Origin: a virus
Virus record (IMG/VR): IMGVR_UViG_3300006641_000243
Location: 1-20,276 of that record
DNA: 20,276 nt
Direction: 5' to 3' (one strand)
This document shows positions 13,401-20,276 of this stretch, piece by piece; within the stretch, counting starts at the first letter, position 1; the number at the start of each line of letters is the position of its first letter. The translations under genes and the position numbers were made by a program. The notes below the pieces were generated by a model that searched no databases, was not told the DNA's origin, and worked only from the letters and a program-made list of their open reading frames with translations.

Positions 13401-14425
13401 ACGTCGCGCGCAGCCAGTTCACCCCCCTGATCGATGATGCCCCCGGTTCGGCGAATAAACTCGGTAATCGATACCGCTTTCTCGCCGGTTGCGATTGACA
13501 CCTGCTTGGAGTTATTCGGGTCAAGGTCGTAAATGCTGTTCAGTTCTTTCAGGATCTTTTGGGCCGACTCGGTGTAGGCGTCCACAGGCTGGACAGTCGT
13601 CGGCTCAAACCGTTTGGTAGTCTCAACGCGAACTGGAGGCGGTACATCGGGAGCCGCCGGCAGCGTTTCCCGTGACTCAATAATGGCCTGCTGGACGGCA
13701 GCATCGACATCATTGCGCGGAGGCAGCGCCTCAAGCCCTCTGAGGCGACGGACGGCTTCATACCCTGCCCCGCCCACGGCATGGAGACCGCCGCCCAAAA
13801 CGCCTCCAAATGCGATATTAAGCAGGGAGTCGACGCCGTCGTATTCGGCCTGTTCGGCTTGGGCCGTGCTTAGGATAAGCGGCTCAACCAACGCAGCGCC
13901 GGCAGCGCCTTCGACGAAACCGACGCCAGCTCGAACCCCAGTGCGGCCTAACAGCCCGGCTTGCGCTCGGAGCATGGCCGCATACTTCGCTTGACTGACT
14001 ACCGGCACGAACGCCGTTGCGATATTGATTGGGTCAAAAAGTGAATAGCCGAGACTCGCGGCCACTTTCGCAGTTCCGCGGCCAAACCCGCTGGGGCTTC
14101 TGGAATACAACTCGGCGCGTCTATTCTCAATCCGCTTGCGACGGATAAGTATGTCGAGCGCCTCTTGGGTAATGCCCTGATCAGGAACAGTCAGTTGTTC
14201 GCGGAGCCCCGCCGATCCGAGCTGCGCTCTTGCGCTTTCTGCTGACAGGATGTTTCCGGTTTTGCGCGCCTCTGAAAGCTCAAGCCCCCTAACAATGGAT
14301 TGCGTTGGGCTAAATTCAAATGCTTCGCGACCAACCTCAATAAGTTCCTCGCCCAGCGTTGGCTCACGAACTTCGACTTGCCGCTCGTATGGCTTACGGA
14401 GAGAAAGCAGGCCGTCAAAGCTCAT
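7427..14425 (-). CDS. Giant ejected/polyvalent virion protein with RadC-like JAMM domain (T7 gp16 position)
   Basis: 2332 aa, far larger than T7 gp16 (about 1320 aa), and starting ATGA-coupled to the gene before it. Rough order: hydrophobic Gly/Ala segment (165-225). A block V-S-I-T-E-F-I-R-R-T-G-G-I-x-D-Q-G-G-E-L near 312-405, seen in other giant phage proteins. An Ala/Glu-rich helical spacer (405-610). A large conserved domain with VYGSAILGPKIGNGFF near 812 and ELTMADMQALLWYPEKRLYD near 993. A RadC/JAB domain (about 1160-1275) with E1170, H1228-N-H1230, S1238 and D1241, the full JAMM set. A shorter JAB-like copy without histidines (about 1318-1395). Long helices. A C-terminal ejection-type region with a hydrophobic stretch near 2170. 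Polyvalent proteins are thought to enter the host with DNA. JAMM enzymes are usually metalloproteases; the target is unknown. No transglycosylase motif seen. Confidence 0.88.
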   Translation of the reverse strand: MSFDGLLSLRKPYERQVEVREPTLGEELIEVGREAFEFSPTQSIVRGLELSEARKTGNILSAESARAQLGSAGLREQLTVPDQGITQEALDILIRRKRIENRRAELYSRSPSGFGRGTAKVAASLGYSLFDPINIATAFVPVVSQAKYAAMLRAQAGLLGRTGVRAGVGFVEGAAGAALVEPLILSTAQAEQAEYDGVDSLLNIAFGGVLGGGLHAVGGAGYEAVRRLRGLEALPPRNDVDAAVQQAIIESRETLPAAPDVPPPVRVETTKRFEPTTVQPVDAYTESAQKILKELNSIYDLDPNNSKQVSIATGEKAVSITEFIRRTGGIIDQGGELAARDVNNKTAPGLVRRDTPENRQTSGMDSVRERLFEAGYFPDKADYNNITDSEIFDALMEDIGGNKIWQGSVRNKLSSFIYGRDYISRMEAEGFSRDMSVAQIADRLRSMDDEARAEFDVAREIDPETLREYEAFAERLNAENAAANVAESLNPATRRAALETGVAQAMDARNINVDPIVELDPSLARGGPDFPIQSARNAAVENFRPDQAALVDFEAAAETPDPSRVPMLDAADAALADARAAADEAVNAVNAEGEFRRSLMVQEEPQQYGDVPVTVDNVANVEAAFELARSKEFPNNRSFKKEIQDAVNAAAGDAGVDLAEMTPEVERYLIRMAVREARVALRDNANAVGWYNEKVTKALRIISLIHPEILKSREDRFAFTWALAVTSNGLKVDKNFELAMRAYEAWKKTGRMPTDIGIGTASGAINDSLELYNVMLKQHGFDALENFMRSKDTVKNINAFSGLEVGGENLSTQVYGSAILGPKIGNGFFSNLYGNFEQLTIDRWLMRTWGRWTGTLIEENPAQVAAKKKSLVSLVKLLDKDQRKALEGILGKKIALGRPDEIAFAIAKASTKKPNRAAINQIGVGFSEETLGSIVGALKKGKVRVGLGDEIRKTGNALAKYLDGQKEAPSGPPERGRLRKVFGVALEQLQKDNPELTMADMQALLWYPEKRLYDAAGAADEAVEAGYADDAAPDYANAAAKLAEGRGISRDRIDGATRAVDEELQAEQRARRTGRAGKRISKSEAFTVNEQLQLYLDLGPVPTQSGPRAVAAQRAAVKAVDDLRSSSDLLALSLSRDFAERQRASLVGQKVTSTEDFATLAQVYRDPRFETLRYVFTDENGNIVGQIGATSRLPAAAAGWIGPEATDFLNELIDRAYGIGARGVYLLHNHPSEIARPSSADIEFTTNVAKFFKRRGMEFRDHVIIDTNEYSVIKADGASETIKKDFGQPSLLRLKKMAAMPIRNSENLAGLARELKFDNKSTVLIATNNRYIVQNIVEVPQEKIMSYGNTPQGKASAMFALRKFALTSDSSFIFAVTKDHASAQAMRNVALDTIFIDESGRAISVGAKQDRGGRIIPRDRRARISPETSEAFLPLRDLDAAEAMRQKAVFEEGMAYNAGDTKEQMRPFDDAIARADVYAQAVRAAADRIGNNAAARSAMQAASKGQLTAMEIDTLLARLKDENTRVRSTLKKAQEQFTAADKIDSLEGDATRAANSLANNIKLDATIAARNAALSLAARTKAVGRILTQFADNPSEGLLSLLGGSSFARFGSKDSAFHWQRTYFTRWTKGMLAEMEQEGLVEGFASDAYSRDVARALYQMGRDNPRLEGLDPTAVKIAKIVYKYREDSRNTRNRFGAWIRDLTGYITRQQHDFMKIRAAGDKEWKDFVRQRIDVERTLKPGQNLEEFLDVVYADLSAGRHLSAIDDEAAAYTAPGSLARRASQSRVIYFKDADAEFDYLTEFGVGKLNEAILGDLGRAAQQAGLMRVLGPNPGYTLKAVMAEVEAAIIRTPELREKFAGTRDTAEALLSMLDGRANVPGGAMAARVGSNVRVVQSMAKLGGAVISAVTDLPVYASQIKYQGRGGLFSGIAEGISGLLQGRAKGERKRILGMIDTVADNLVGSVATRFDSDDLMSAGSADLMRVFFRLNGLQWWTDTLRESMELGTANWLGSLRNTSFDGLDSNAKRLFDQYGITAPEWDVIRQGFIEAADKRTYVVPERINQLDIEAFREYLTKIGREPTDAAAVNARRDLADRLRNFIIDQAMTAVIEPDIRSRYFWVRGQRPGTFWGEIARYVAQFKGFPTALTRQVFGREIYGRGYGSLPEYLKYGKGDMLGLAQMILMMTAFGYIAMAAKDLLKGKTPRDPENVQTWLVAMLQGGALGIYGDFLLGQSNRYGRNIVDTLAGPTLGVIGDLDELRQRAMRGDDVAASAFRILIANTPFMNLFYSRIVLDYLVLYQIQEALNPGYLRRMERQIEREQGQEFLLAPSEAAQ

Positions 14426-16482
14426 TGAAGCCCTCGCACGGGGGTTCCCGGTTCACGCCTAATTTTTTCCTTCAAGGTCTCAGGCATGTTCCGCAACTGC
14501 TCCCATGTATAAATGACTGGATTGCCGCTCTTATCAAGCACGGGCTCCCTGTCGTACATCAAAGCAACGCGGTCATCGCTTGGCAACGTCTGCCAGTACG
14601 CATCTCGAATTCTGCTATACCCAAGATCTTTTACGGCATTGTTTCTGGCTATTGTCAGCCCTTCTCGCAAGACGCGATTTGCCATCGCGCTCTGTCTTGG
14701 GACGCGAATCATGCTGTCCTCAATTTCCGCAAAGACGTACCGCTCGCCAACAACCTCGGAATACGCAAGATCGGCTGCATCGTTGACGCTTTTTCCGGCT
14801 CTGACGTAATCGACCGCAAGCCGATACGCCGCATCTTCAAGCATTGCGATCATTGATCCGTCGCCGCTCTGCCCTTGGAACGAGGCGAATACGTCGGTCA
14901 TAACGTCGTTGACTTTGTCTCTAACGTCTTTAGGCGCTTTGCCTGAGGGCAATAAAGCATTGAGATCTTTTTCGGAAAGCGCAGACAACTCAATTAACCG
15001 ATCCGCAGGTTTCTGGCGCATTCCAGCGCCAATCACCGCAGCCGATCCCGGCAGCTCTTTAGCAACCTGAGCAAACACGTTCGGCCAATACTTGCCCCAC
15101 TTCTGTCGTTCGGCAAGGATGACCGCGGAACCAACCAGAGACTTATCGTCCTGCGATCGGCCATAGACTCTAGCAACGATGTCGTCGGCAACATTCTTCG
15201 GCAGGATTGCAGGATTCTGAATGCCGATGTTTCTCGCTTCAGTCACGGCCAGTCTGCCGTAATTCTGGGCGGCAGACATAGCGGCTTCTGGCGTCTGAGC
15301 AGAACCGATTGCTTCGTATGCAGAGCGCAGAGACGGTGAGTTCTGGATTAGGAATGCGCCGGGATCGTCTTCTTGCTGTTTGACGATGTTTGTGTAGTTT
15401 CTTAACGCAAAATCGTATCGCTTGACCGCATCGGCTGCGCCTTTCTCGGTCTTTGGTTTTAGACTTTCAATCTTGGCGATCGCGCTTTGCCGGTTCATAT
15501 TGGCAAGCGAGTTCATCATCGGAGCAAGTTTTAATGTTTCCGAATAACTATCGTAGTCGTCGCCCATGCCGGCAGCGATAAATCTCGACCGCGGAATCGG
15601 ATTTTGCGGAACGACGCCGATGCTCATCAAAGCAGTCTGGTTTGCAACATCGTCTCGCAGAACGTCACGCAGTTCTGCTCTGCGACGCTCCTGCTCTCGT
15701 TTGATCTGCTCAAGTTCAGCTTCCGTCTGCGCGCTCAGTCGATTGCGATCATCCTGATCAAGATCATTGATAAATGCGAATGTCGACTTACCGGGCTCTG
15801 CTTTCAATTCTTTCTGAATCGCAGCCGGATTTGCGCGCATCGATGAAAGCGCGGCATCAAGAGCCAGATTGCTTCGTGCCTTGGCCCACGCTTTTTCCCG
15901 TTTATCTACTGGAAGAATGGCGAATTGGAGCCCGACATCTTTCTTGACCGCTTCATAATCTTGCGGTTTGGCAGAGACGATAAGGCGACCAGACTCAAAT
16001 GATTGCTCTGCCTTAGTTATGTCGCGGTCTACCTTGGCATTAGCCTGCCAGCGCAGAGAACCATCCTGCACATTGAGGCCAAACGAATCAGCTTGCTCGC
16101 GCAGCCATGCGCGGGCGCGGTCAGACTTGGCCTGATTTACCTCATCGTCTGCAATCTCGCGATAGGCATTTAGAGCGCGGTTGGTGTAGTCATCAAGTTC
16201 GTCAGGTTTGGCAAGGGCTTCCTGCTCAAGCTGTCTAGACTTTTCAAGCCACCGAGATTTGATGCTGATGGCGCGCGAAGATGCATCGATCGCAGCCTCA
16301 TCTTCTTTTCGCTTCTCAATCTCCCGGTTCCGCTCGCCGATTAACTTTCCGGCTGCAACTGCCCCTCGAGCGATCGCCTCCGCGGTGTCCGCAGCCTGAG
16401 TGCCGACAGCAGCAAGCCCGCGGCCACTCGGCGTGGAGATGCGCGGGACAACCTGCTGTCTGTAGAACTCGAGCTTAGCCAT
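14422..16482 (-). CDS. Internal virion/ejection protein, T7 gp15 position (686 aa)
   Basis: A long, almost wholly helical protein: Ala/Glu/Lys/Arg-rich, with no signal peptide and no membrane segment. The N-terminus (MAKLEFYRQQVVPRISTPSG, then helix TAEAIARGAVAAGKLIGERN) and charged coiled-coil-like stretches (for example residues 245-275, LEQIKREQERRRAELRDVLR) are typical of podovirus internal core proteins that form the ejection channel. No enzymatic motif seen. AGGTGA precedes ATG 16482. Its stop overlaps the ATG of the giant protein, and it follows the gp14-like gene, reproducing the T7 order 14-15-16. T7 gp15 is 747 aa, so the size fits. The function is assigned from position and composition more than from motif. 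Confidence 0.72.
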   Translation of the reverse strand: MAKLEFYRQQVVPRISTPSGRGLAAVGTQAADTAEAIARGAVAAGKLIGERNREIEKRKEDEAAIDASSRAISIKSRWLEKSRQLEQEALAKPDELDDYTNRALNAYREIADDEVNQAKSDRARAWLREQADSFGLNVQDGSLRWQANAKVDRDITKAEQSFESGRLIVSAKPQDYEAVKKDVGLQFAILPVDKREKAWAKARSNLALDAALSSMRANPAAIQKELKAEPGKSTFAFINDLDQDDRNRLSAQTEAELEQIKREQERRRAELRDVLRDDVANQTALMSIGVVPQNPIPRSRFIAAGMGDDYDSYSETLKLAPMMNSLANMNRQSAIAKIESLKPKTEKGAADAVKRYDFALRNYTNIVKQQEDDPGAFLIQNSPSLRSAYEAIGSAQTPEAAMSAAQNYGRLAVTEARNIGIQNPAILPKNVADDIVARVYGRSQDDKSLVGSAVILAERQKWGKYWPNVFAQVAKELPGSAAVIGAGMRQKPADRLIELSALSEKDLNALLPSGKAPKDVRDKVNDVMTDVFASFQGQSGDGSMIAMLEDAAYRLAVDYVRAGKSVNDAADLAYSEVVGERYVFAEIEDSMIRVPRQSAMANRVLREGLTIARNNAVKDLGYSRIRDAYWQTLPSDDRVALMYDREPVLDKSGNPVIYTWEQLRNMPETLKEKIRREPGTPVRGLQ

Positions 16483-16489
16483 GAATCAC

Positions 16490-17038
16490 CTATGCGTTTA
16501 CGCGACCGCCTTGTGGCAGTAATGAGGTCGGTGCCATAGAACGTCGGGTTACCGCCGTTGGGCCGCTTACTTTTGGCGTGAATTTTGTGCTTGCGCGTCC
16601 GCTTGGGAACTGACCGCCAGCGGCGGCGTAAGTGCCAAGCCCAGCGCCAGCAGCCTGCAAGATGCCCTGCACCCATGACGGCCGGGATGCGCGGGTGATC
16701 CGTGCCTCGCTCAATAGACTCTGCGCTTCAGTCTCGCCTTGATACGCCAGAGAAAGCGCGTCCAGTTCTGCCGCGGTCGCGGCCTGCTTGTAGACATCTC
16801 CGAACGTCACCGAGTCCACAAGTCCAGCCTGCGCTCCGGCGGCTCGCAATTCACCGAACTGGCGGCGGGTCTCGCGACTAAGTGCCTCAGTCTCAAGCCC
16901 TGCCTGTTGTCGGGCAACACCAGCCTGAGTCTCAAGCAGTTTCGCTTGTGCCGCGCCGACTTGTCGCGCTTGTCCAGTCGCCATCAAGGATGACGCCGCA
17001 GATGCTGCGGCTGCGATAAACGGAATTGCTTGTGCCAT
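16490..17038 (-). CDS. Internal virion protein, T7 gp14 position (182 aa)
   Basis: The first 20 residues (MAQAIPFIAAAASAASSLMA) are hydrophobic and small, followed by a long Ala/Gln/Glu helix (ARQVGAAQAKLLETQAGVAR and onward to about residue 115). A second hydrophobic Gly/Ala stretch near 125-142 precedes a basic, Pro/Ser-rich tail. This matches small internal virion proteins of the T7 gp14 type, which enter the outer membrane side of the ejection channel; T7 gp14 is 196 aa. The start codon ATG shares one base with the stop of the gene before it (TAATG), so translation is coupled. Confidence 0.75.
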   Translation of the reverse strand: MAQAIPFIAAAASAASSLMATGQARQVGAAQAKLLETQAGVARQQAGLETEALSRETRRQFGELRAAGAQAGLVDSVTFGDVYKQAATAAELDALSLAYQGETEAQSLLSEARITRASRPSWVQGILQAAGAGLGTYAAAGGQFPSGRASTKFTPKVSGPTAVTRRSMAPTSLLPQGGRVNA

Positions 17039-17466
17039 TACATCACCCTCGAATACATGACCATATCGCTGCCGTCGTGGCCGAACGCTCGCATCAACCC
17101 TTCCTGCTCAAACCCGAGCATTCTCGCCCATCTGTGTCCCGGCTCAAAGGTCGGATACACATACGCCTCTATCCTGCGAATACCGCAGCGATCCAAAAAC
17201 CTCTCAACCTCGCGGTGCAGCGGCTTCATGCTTCTGCCCGCGTCCCAAGACAGCAGCGCCCATGCGGACGCCCTGCCCTTCCACAACTCCACCACCCCGG
17301 CGCAACAGATGATCCTGCCGTCCCGCCGAGCGGTATAGCAGGGGCCGGCATCTACCAGCTCCTGCCCGTATCCCGGCCGGCCTACAAACGCCGCCAGATA
17401 CTCCTGCGCCGGTTGCAACCTCAGTTCGTCGAGATGCTCCGGCTTGAACTTGACCACCTCGAGCAT
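17038..17466 (-). CDS. GNAT-fold phage protein, T7 gp13 position (142 aa)
   Basis: The sequence has the shape of a small GNAT/N-acetyltransferase fold: V-V-K-F-K-P-E-H-L-D-E-L at the start, strand I-I-C-C-A-G-V-V-E-L-W in the middle, and the closing pattern GHRWARMLGFEQEGLMRAFG plus the last strand D-M-V-M-Y-S-R-V. T7 gp13 and related DUF2833 proteins have this fold and this gene position, where they are needed for virion assembly. The acetyl-CoA loop (R/Q-x-x-G-x-G/A) is not evident at its normal place, where the sequence reads DAGRSMKPLHREVERFLDRC, so activity is doubtful. It shares one base (TAATG) with both neighbours. Confidence 0.75.
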   Translation of the reverse strand: MLEVVKFKPEHLDELRLQPAQEYLAAFVGRPGYGQELVDAGPCYTARRDGRIICCAGVVELWKGRASAWALLSWDAGRSMKPLHREVERFLDRCGIRRIEAYVYPTFEPGHRWARMLGFEQEGLMRAFGHDGSDMVMYSRVM

Positions 17467-20276
17467 TAGCCCGCCGTTTCAAGCTCTGGATACAAAGCCA
17501 CCACCGTGAGCGGCAGCGGCTGATCCGCAACCACCCAGATCCTTCCGTCCGTCTCGTAACCGCCGGGGAACGCTAGAACGTCGGTATCGCCAGTCAATGT
17601 CGGCGGCACCTCGTCCATGAAGTCGTTGCCCGTGCGGTATGGAATGTAATCAAGATTCGTCGCGCTCGGCCCAAACTTGCCGCCGAGGCTGTTGTAAAGC
17701 CTGAAGCCGAGCTTGTGGATGCGCTTGGTCTTGGACTGCGCCGTACCTATGGACGCGCCTGCATCGATTCTCTGAGTCGCCAGAATCGACGTATACGGCA
17801 ATCCAACCACCGCCCGAGATGCCGGAGTCGGCAGCGTCACCGTGCCGTCAATCACTAGAAGCCCAGTCACCTCCGCTCCGTCTGCGAGCGCAGAAACCGT
17901 CTCGCCCTCGAGATGGTAAAGCCCGCGCAAAGTGCTAGACGTCAAACGCCATGTGCCGGAGGCAATGTCGTTGCTTGGGAACGCAGACAATATCTTGATG
18001 TAAACCAAATCTTGAGTGACATAGCCGACGATCTCAGCTCTTGCGCTGCGCCACAGCTCGAGGCTTGAATCGTAATACCGATACACAATCTCTCGGCCAA
18101 CGTCTGTTGGCAAGAATATCGGGTCGTTGATGACAAAATCATCGCCATCTTCAGTCTGCAAGAATTCGTCTGCTTCGGTCACGATTTCAAAAGACGATGT
18201 TACTGTCGCGGTAATATCGCCTTCGATTTCAATGCCGTTGTTATTTTCAAGAAGTACCTTCTCGCCGCCTTCAAGCAAAACATCCCCAGCGCCGCCGATA
18301 TTTAGAAACAGATCTGCAAATATCGGGGAGTTGTATTCCAAAGCTGAATCCAAATACACCGCGCCTTGGATGTCATCTCCGTCCTCAAGAGACTGTGCAA
18401 GATATTCAACTGATCTCTGCGTGAACTGCACATCGGCTTCGGTGACGAGTTGATTCTCGCCTTCCGTAACCAAATCCTCTCCCGCTTCGGTACCAAGCTC
18501 ATAGGCTACTTCGCCCTGTATCGTACGGGATACAACCAGCCATACATCGTCCACATCGCCGTCAGGGCCGGGAATAACCTGCACCGCTTCGACTTTGGAA
18601 TTAAGGCCGCCGATTGGATGCTGGTGCCAACCGTAGATGTTTTGCTCGCGATCGTAGGTCAGGCCAATCAATCGACCGTCGCCGAGAACGCACCAGATAA
18701 TGTCGTCCGGCTCCTTTTGGAATTCCATGTCGATGATGCCGGATTTAGTGATCTCGGGATAAAGCACACTCATATCCCGCGGCACCCACGCATCAGCTTG
18801 GATGTCGAACCGCAGCTCCATAATTCTGCGCCCGCCTACTCGAGCAAACAGAATCGCGTCCTCGACTAGTACCGGCTCGAGCTCCATTGAACCCTCTGCC
18901 GATTGCAGATCAAACTTCACATTCTCAGGCCCAAGCGCGGCGGTCGTAATGTTCTCGCGGATTGCAATCTCAGCGCCTGCCGTGCCTGCGATCAACGCAT
19001 TGCCCGGTCGCAGCCAGCGGATCTTGTCGACGTTGCCGATCGCGATCGTGAGATTGAGCGCATTGTCAGCAAGGATCTCGCCCATCGTGTCAGGCGCATG
19101 AGAGCTGTAGTCGCCGGCCACGGAACCGTAGACGTTCTGCCCGCCGGCCCAAAACAGCCGATCGCGCCAGAAACAAACCTTGTATGGGAATGAGCCGCCA
19201 AGGCCGCTTCCCCACGCGCCAATGCGGTACGCGCAGGACGTCGCAGAAAGCAATTCGCTTGGGGCAACGCCGGGGCCAATGATGTCGGCAGTCACTACCG
19301 TCGTGCTGGTGACTCCGGTGATCTTTAGTACCACATAGCCGGGGTGCAGGAACTTCCAAAGTACGCCGGTATTGCCGTCGTAATCTTGCCCTTCCTCATG
19401 GATCGGCCGCACAGCTCCTGTCGTCGCCGTGTTTTGTGCTTGGTAATACTTGCCACTCGACTTGCGAATGTCTCCGGTCGTAATCGATTTTCCGGTTTCC
19501 CATTGCGTCGTCGTAATGTTGATTGGCTGCAAGCGCAGCAGCATCCCTGTTCCATCAGTAAAGATCGGCGACGCAGCCGTTACAGTTACCGAGCCTGTCG
19601 TGCCGGAGAGCGTGAAGTCTACTTTGGTGTCAGGTTCGCGCTGGAACGGGCCATCAGTCGGTGCGTACTCGGCAAAGGCCCAGCTCGTATTCCCGCTGCG
19701 GGTCAGGGTGCGCGGAGCGTAACCTTCGCAGCCGATATAGAGAACGTCACCAGACTGAGCGATCGAAAGTGCGGAAGTGCCTTCTGCCGTGAAAAGATCT
19801 TCTTCGGTGTAGGGCGAGGCGATCGTATATACACGTTGTATATCGCCGTTCCCTAAGTAAGCGTCATAGTTTGTCGTGTCGATCGCGGCATCTTCGATGC
19901 TGTAAAGCTCAAACGTCTTGGCAGCCGTATTGATGTTCGTGACCTTGACGTAACGGCCATTGATCTGTGACATGCCCTGTACGTCTCTGACGTACATCCA
20001 ATCGCCGTTAGCCGGGTCTGTTCCAACGTAAGTTATAACGCCGGGCTTTGCTTGCGTGATGTTGGAGACATCGAGCGCGTCCTCAAGAACAACGCCGCGG
20101 TCGGTGTAGAACCGACAATACTGGTCGCCAAACTCGATGACGTATGCTTGATCGAATGCAAACTCAAACTTTTGCAGCCAGACCTTTTTGTCTGGGTATA
20201 GCGCCTGCAAGACATGCTTAGTGCCGGGGCAACGCTTTGCCGGCCCCTGCGCGGTCGGGATAAACCGCCGCATACG
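17466..20276 (-). CDS. Tail nozzle protein (T7 gp12 position), N-terminus beyond the window
   Basis: The frame is open to the right edge, so the start is missing; the ATG at 20273 is an internal codon, because MRRFIPTAQGPAKRCPGTKH matches the usual early segment of this phage family, which normally has residues before it. About 935 residues are visible. Family marks: FWRDRLFWAGGQNVYGSVAG near 370, L-F-A-R-V-G-G-R-R-I-M-E-L near 475, and DIIWCVLGDGRLIGLTYDRE near 528. These identify the large beta-rich tail (tubular/nozzle) protein of podoviruses; it forms the lower tube with the adaptor and core proteins. Unusual: an acidic insert near residues 590-710 contains three blocks of eight-residue repeats (TEAGEDLV, TEGENQLV, TEADVQFT and relatives). 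It is the first gene of this block in view. Confidence 0.85.
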   Translation of the reverse strand, partial: RMRRFIPTAQGPAKRCPGTKHVLQALYPDKKVWLQKFEFAFDQAYVIEFGDQYCRFYTDRGVVLEDALDVSNITQAKPGVITYVGTDPANGDWMYVRDVQGMSQINGRYVKVTNINTAAKTFELYSIEDAAIDTTNYDAYLGNGDIQRVYTIASPYTEEDLFTAEGTSALSIAQSGDVLYIGCEGYAPRTLTRSGNTSWAFAEYAPTDGPFQREPDTKVDFTLSGTTGSVTVTAASPIFTDGTGMLLRLQPINITTTQWETGKSITTGDIRKSSGKYYQAQNTATTGAVRPIHEEGQDYDGNTGVLWKFLHPGYVVLKITGVTSTTVVTADIIGPGVAPSELLSATSCAYRIGAWGSGLGGSFPYKVCFWRDRLFWAGGQNVYGSVAGDYSSHAPDTMGEILADNALNLTIAIGNVDKIRWLRPGNALIAGTAGAEIAIRENITTAALGPENVKFDLQSAEGSMELEPVLVEDAILFARVGGRRIMELRFDIQADAWVPRDMSVLYPEITKSGIIDMEFQKEPDDIIWCVLGDGRLIGLTYDREQNIYGWHQHPIGGLNSKVEAVQVIPGPDGDVDDVWLVVSRTIQGEVAYELGTEAGEDLVTEGENQLVTEADVQFTQRSVEYLAQSLEDGDDIQGAVYLDSALEYNSPIFADLFLNIGGAGDVLLEGGEKVLLENNNGIEIEGDITATVTSSFEIVTEADEFLQTEDGDDFVINDPIFLPTDVGREIVYRYYDSSLELWRSARAEIVGYVTQDLVYIKILSAFPSNDIASGTWRLTSSTLRGLYHLEGETVSALADGAEVTGLLVIDGTVTLPTPASRAVVGLPYTSILATQRIDAGASIGTAQSKTKRIHKLGFRLYNSLGGKFGPSATNLDYIPYRTGNDFMDEVPPTLTGDTDVLAFPGGYETDGRIWVVADQPLPLTVVALYPELETAG

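Overview
The window is a piece of a tailed-phage genome (virion or prophage), probably a short-tailed podovirus-type phage of a Gram-negative host. The evidence is a tail/ejection block in the T7 gene order on the minus strand (nozzle, gp13-like, gp14-like, gp15-like, gp16-position giant protein, gp17 N-terminal-like adaptor, tailspike). It sits beside a lambdoid/P22-style recombination operon on the plus strand (Erf, an SSB-like protein, NinB, a YbcO-type putative nuclease). Host and lifestyle cannot be fixed from sequence alone: there is a small Cro-like regulator but no integrase, no LexA/CI-type repressor and no RNA polymerase in view.

Layout. (1) 1-1730, minus: a tight, mostly overlapping set of small genes read leftwards: a 121-aa protein, a 65-aa protein, a PD-(D/E)xK nuclease-like protein, a possible dual-coded stretch (524-854), a 62-aa protein, a one-TM microprotein, a zinc-ribbon protein and the start of a small basic protein cut by the left edge. 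(2) 1731-1966: about 235 bp without a convincing protein gene but rich in hairpins, a candidate structured RNA element. (3) 2011-2374: a small HTH regulator (minus) and a divergent control region with a good plus-strand promoter overlapped by two similar operator-like boxes. (4) 2375-5121, plus: nine tightly coupled genes, beginning with small zinc and membrane proteins and ending with the recombination set. (5) 5118-20276, minus: seven virion genes read from the right edge leftwards. The plus operon and the virion operon meet tail to tail with overlapping stop codons.

How it works together (partly inference): the plus operon would be the early, repressor-controlled module for ssDNA annealing and recombination. 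The minus block supplies the tail nozzle, the proteins ejected into the cell and the receptor-binding adaptor plus depolymerase-like spike. The most unusual gene is the 2332-aa protein at the T7 gp16 position. It has a polyvalent-protein architecture with an intact RadC-like JAMM metal-binding motif, so an ejected virion protein may carry an enzyme into the host. The gp15/gp16 slots show no recognisable muralytic domain. No tRNA, rRNA, CRISPR array or insertion sequence was found.
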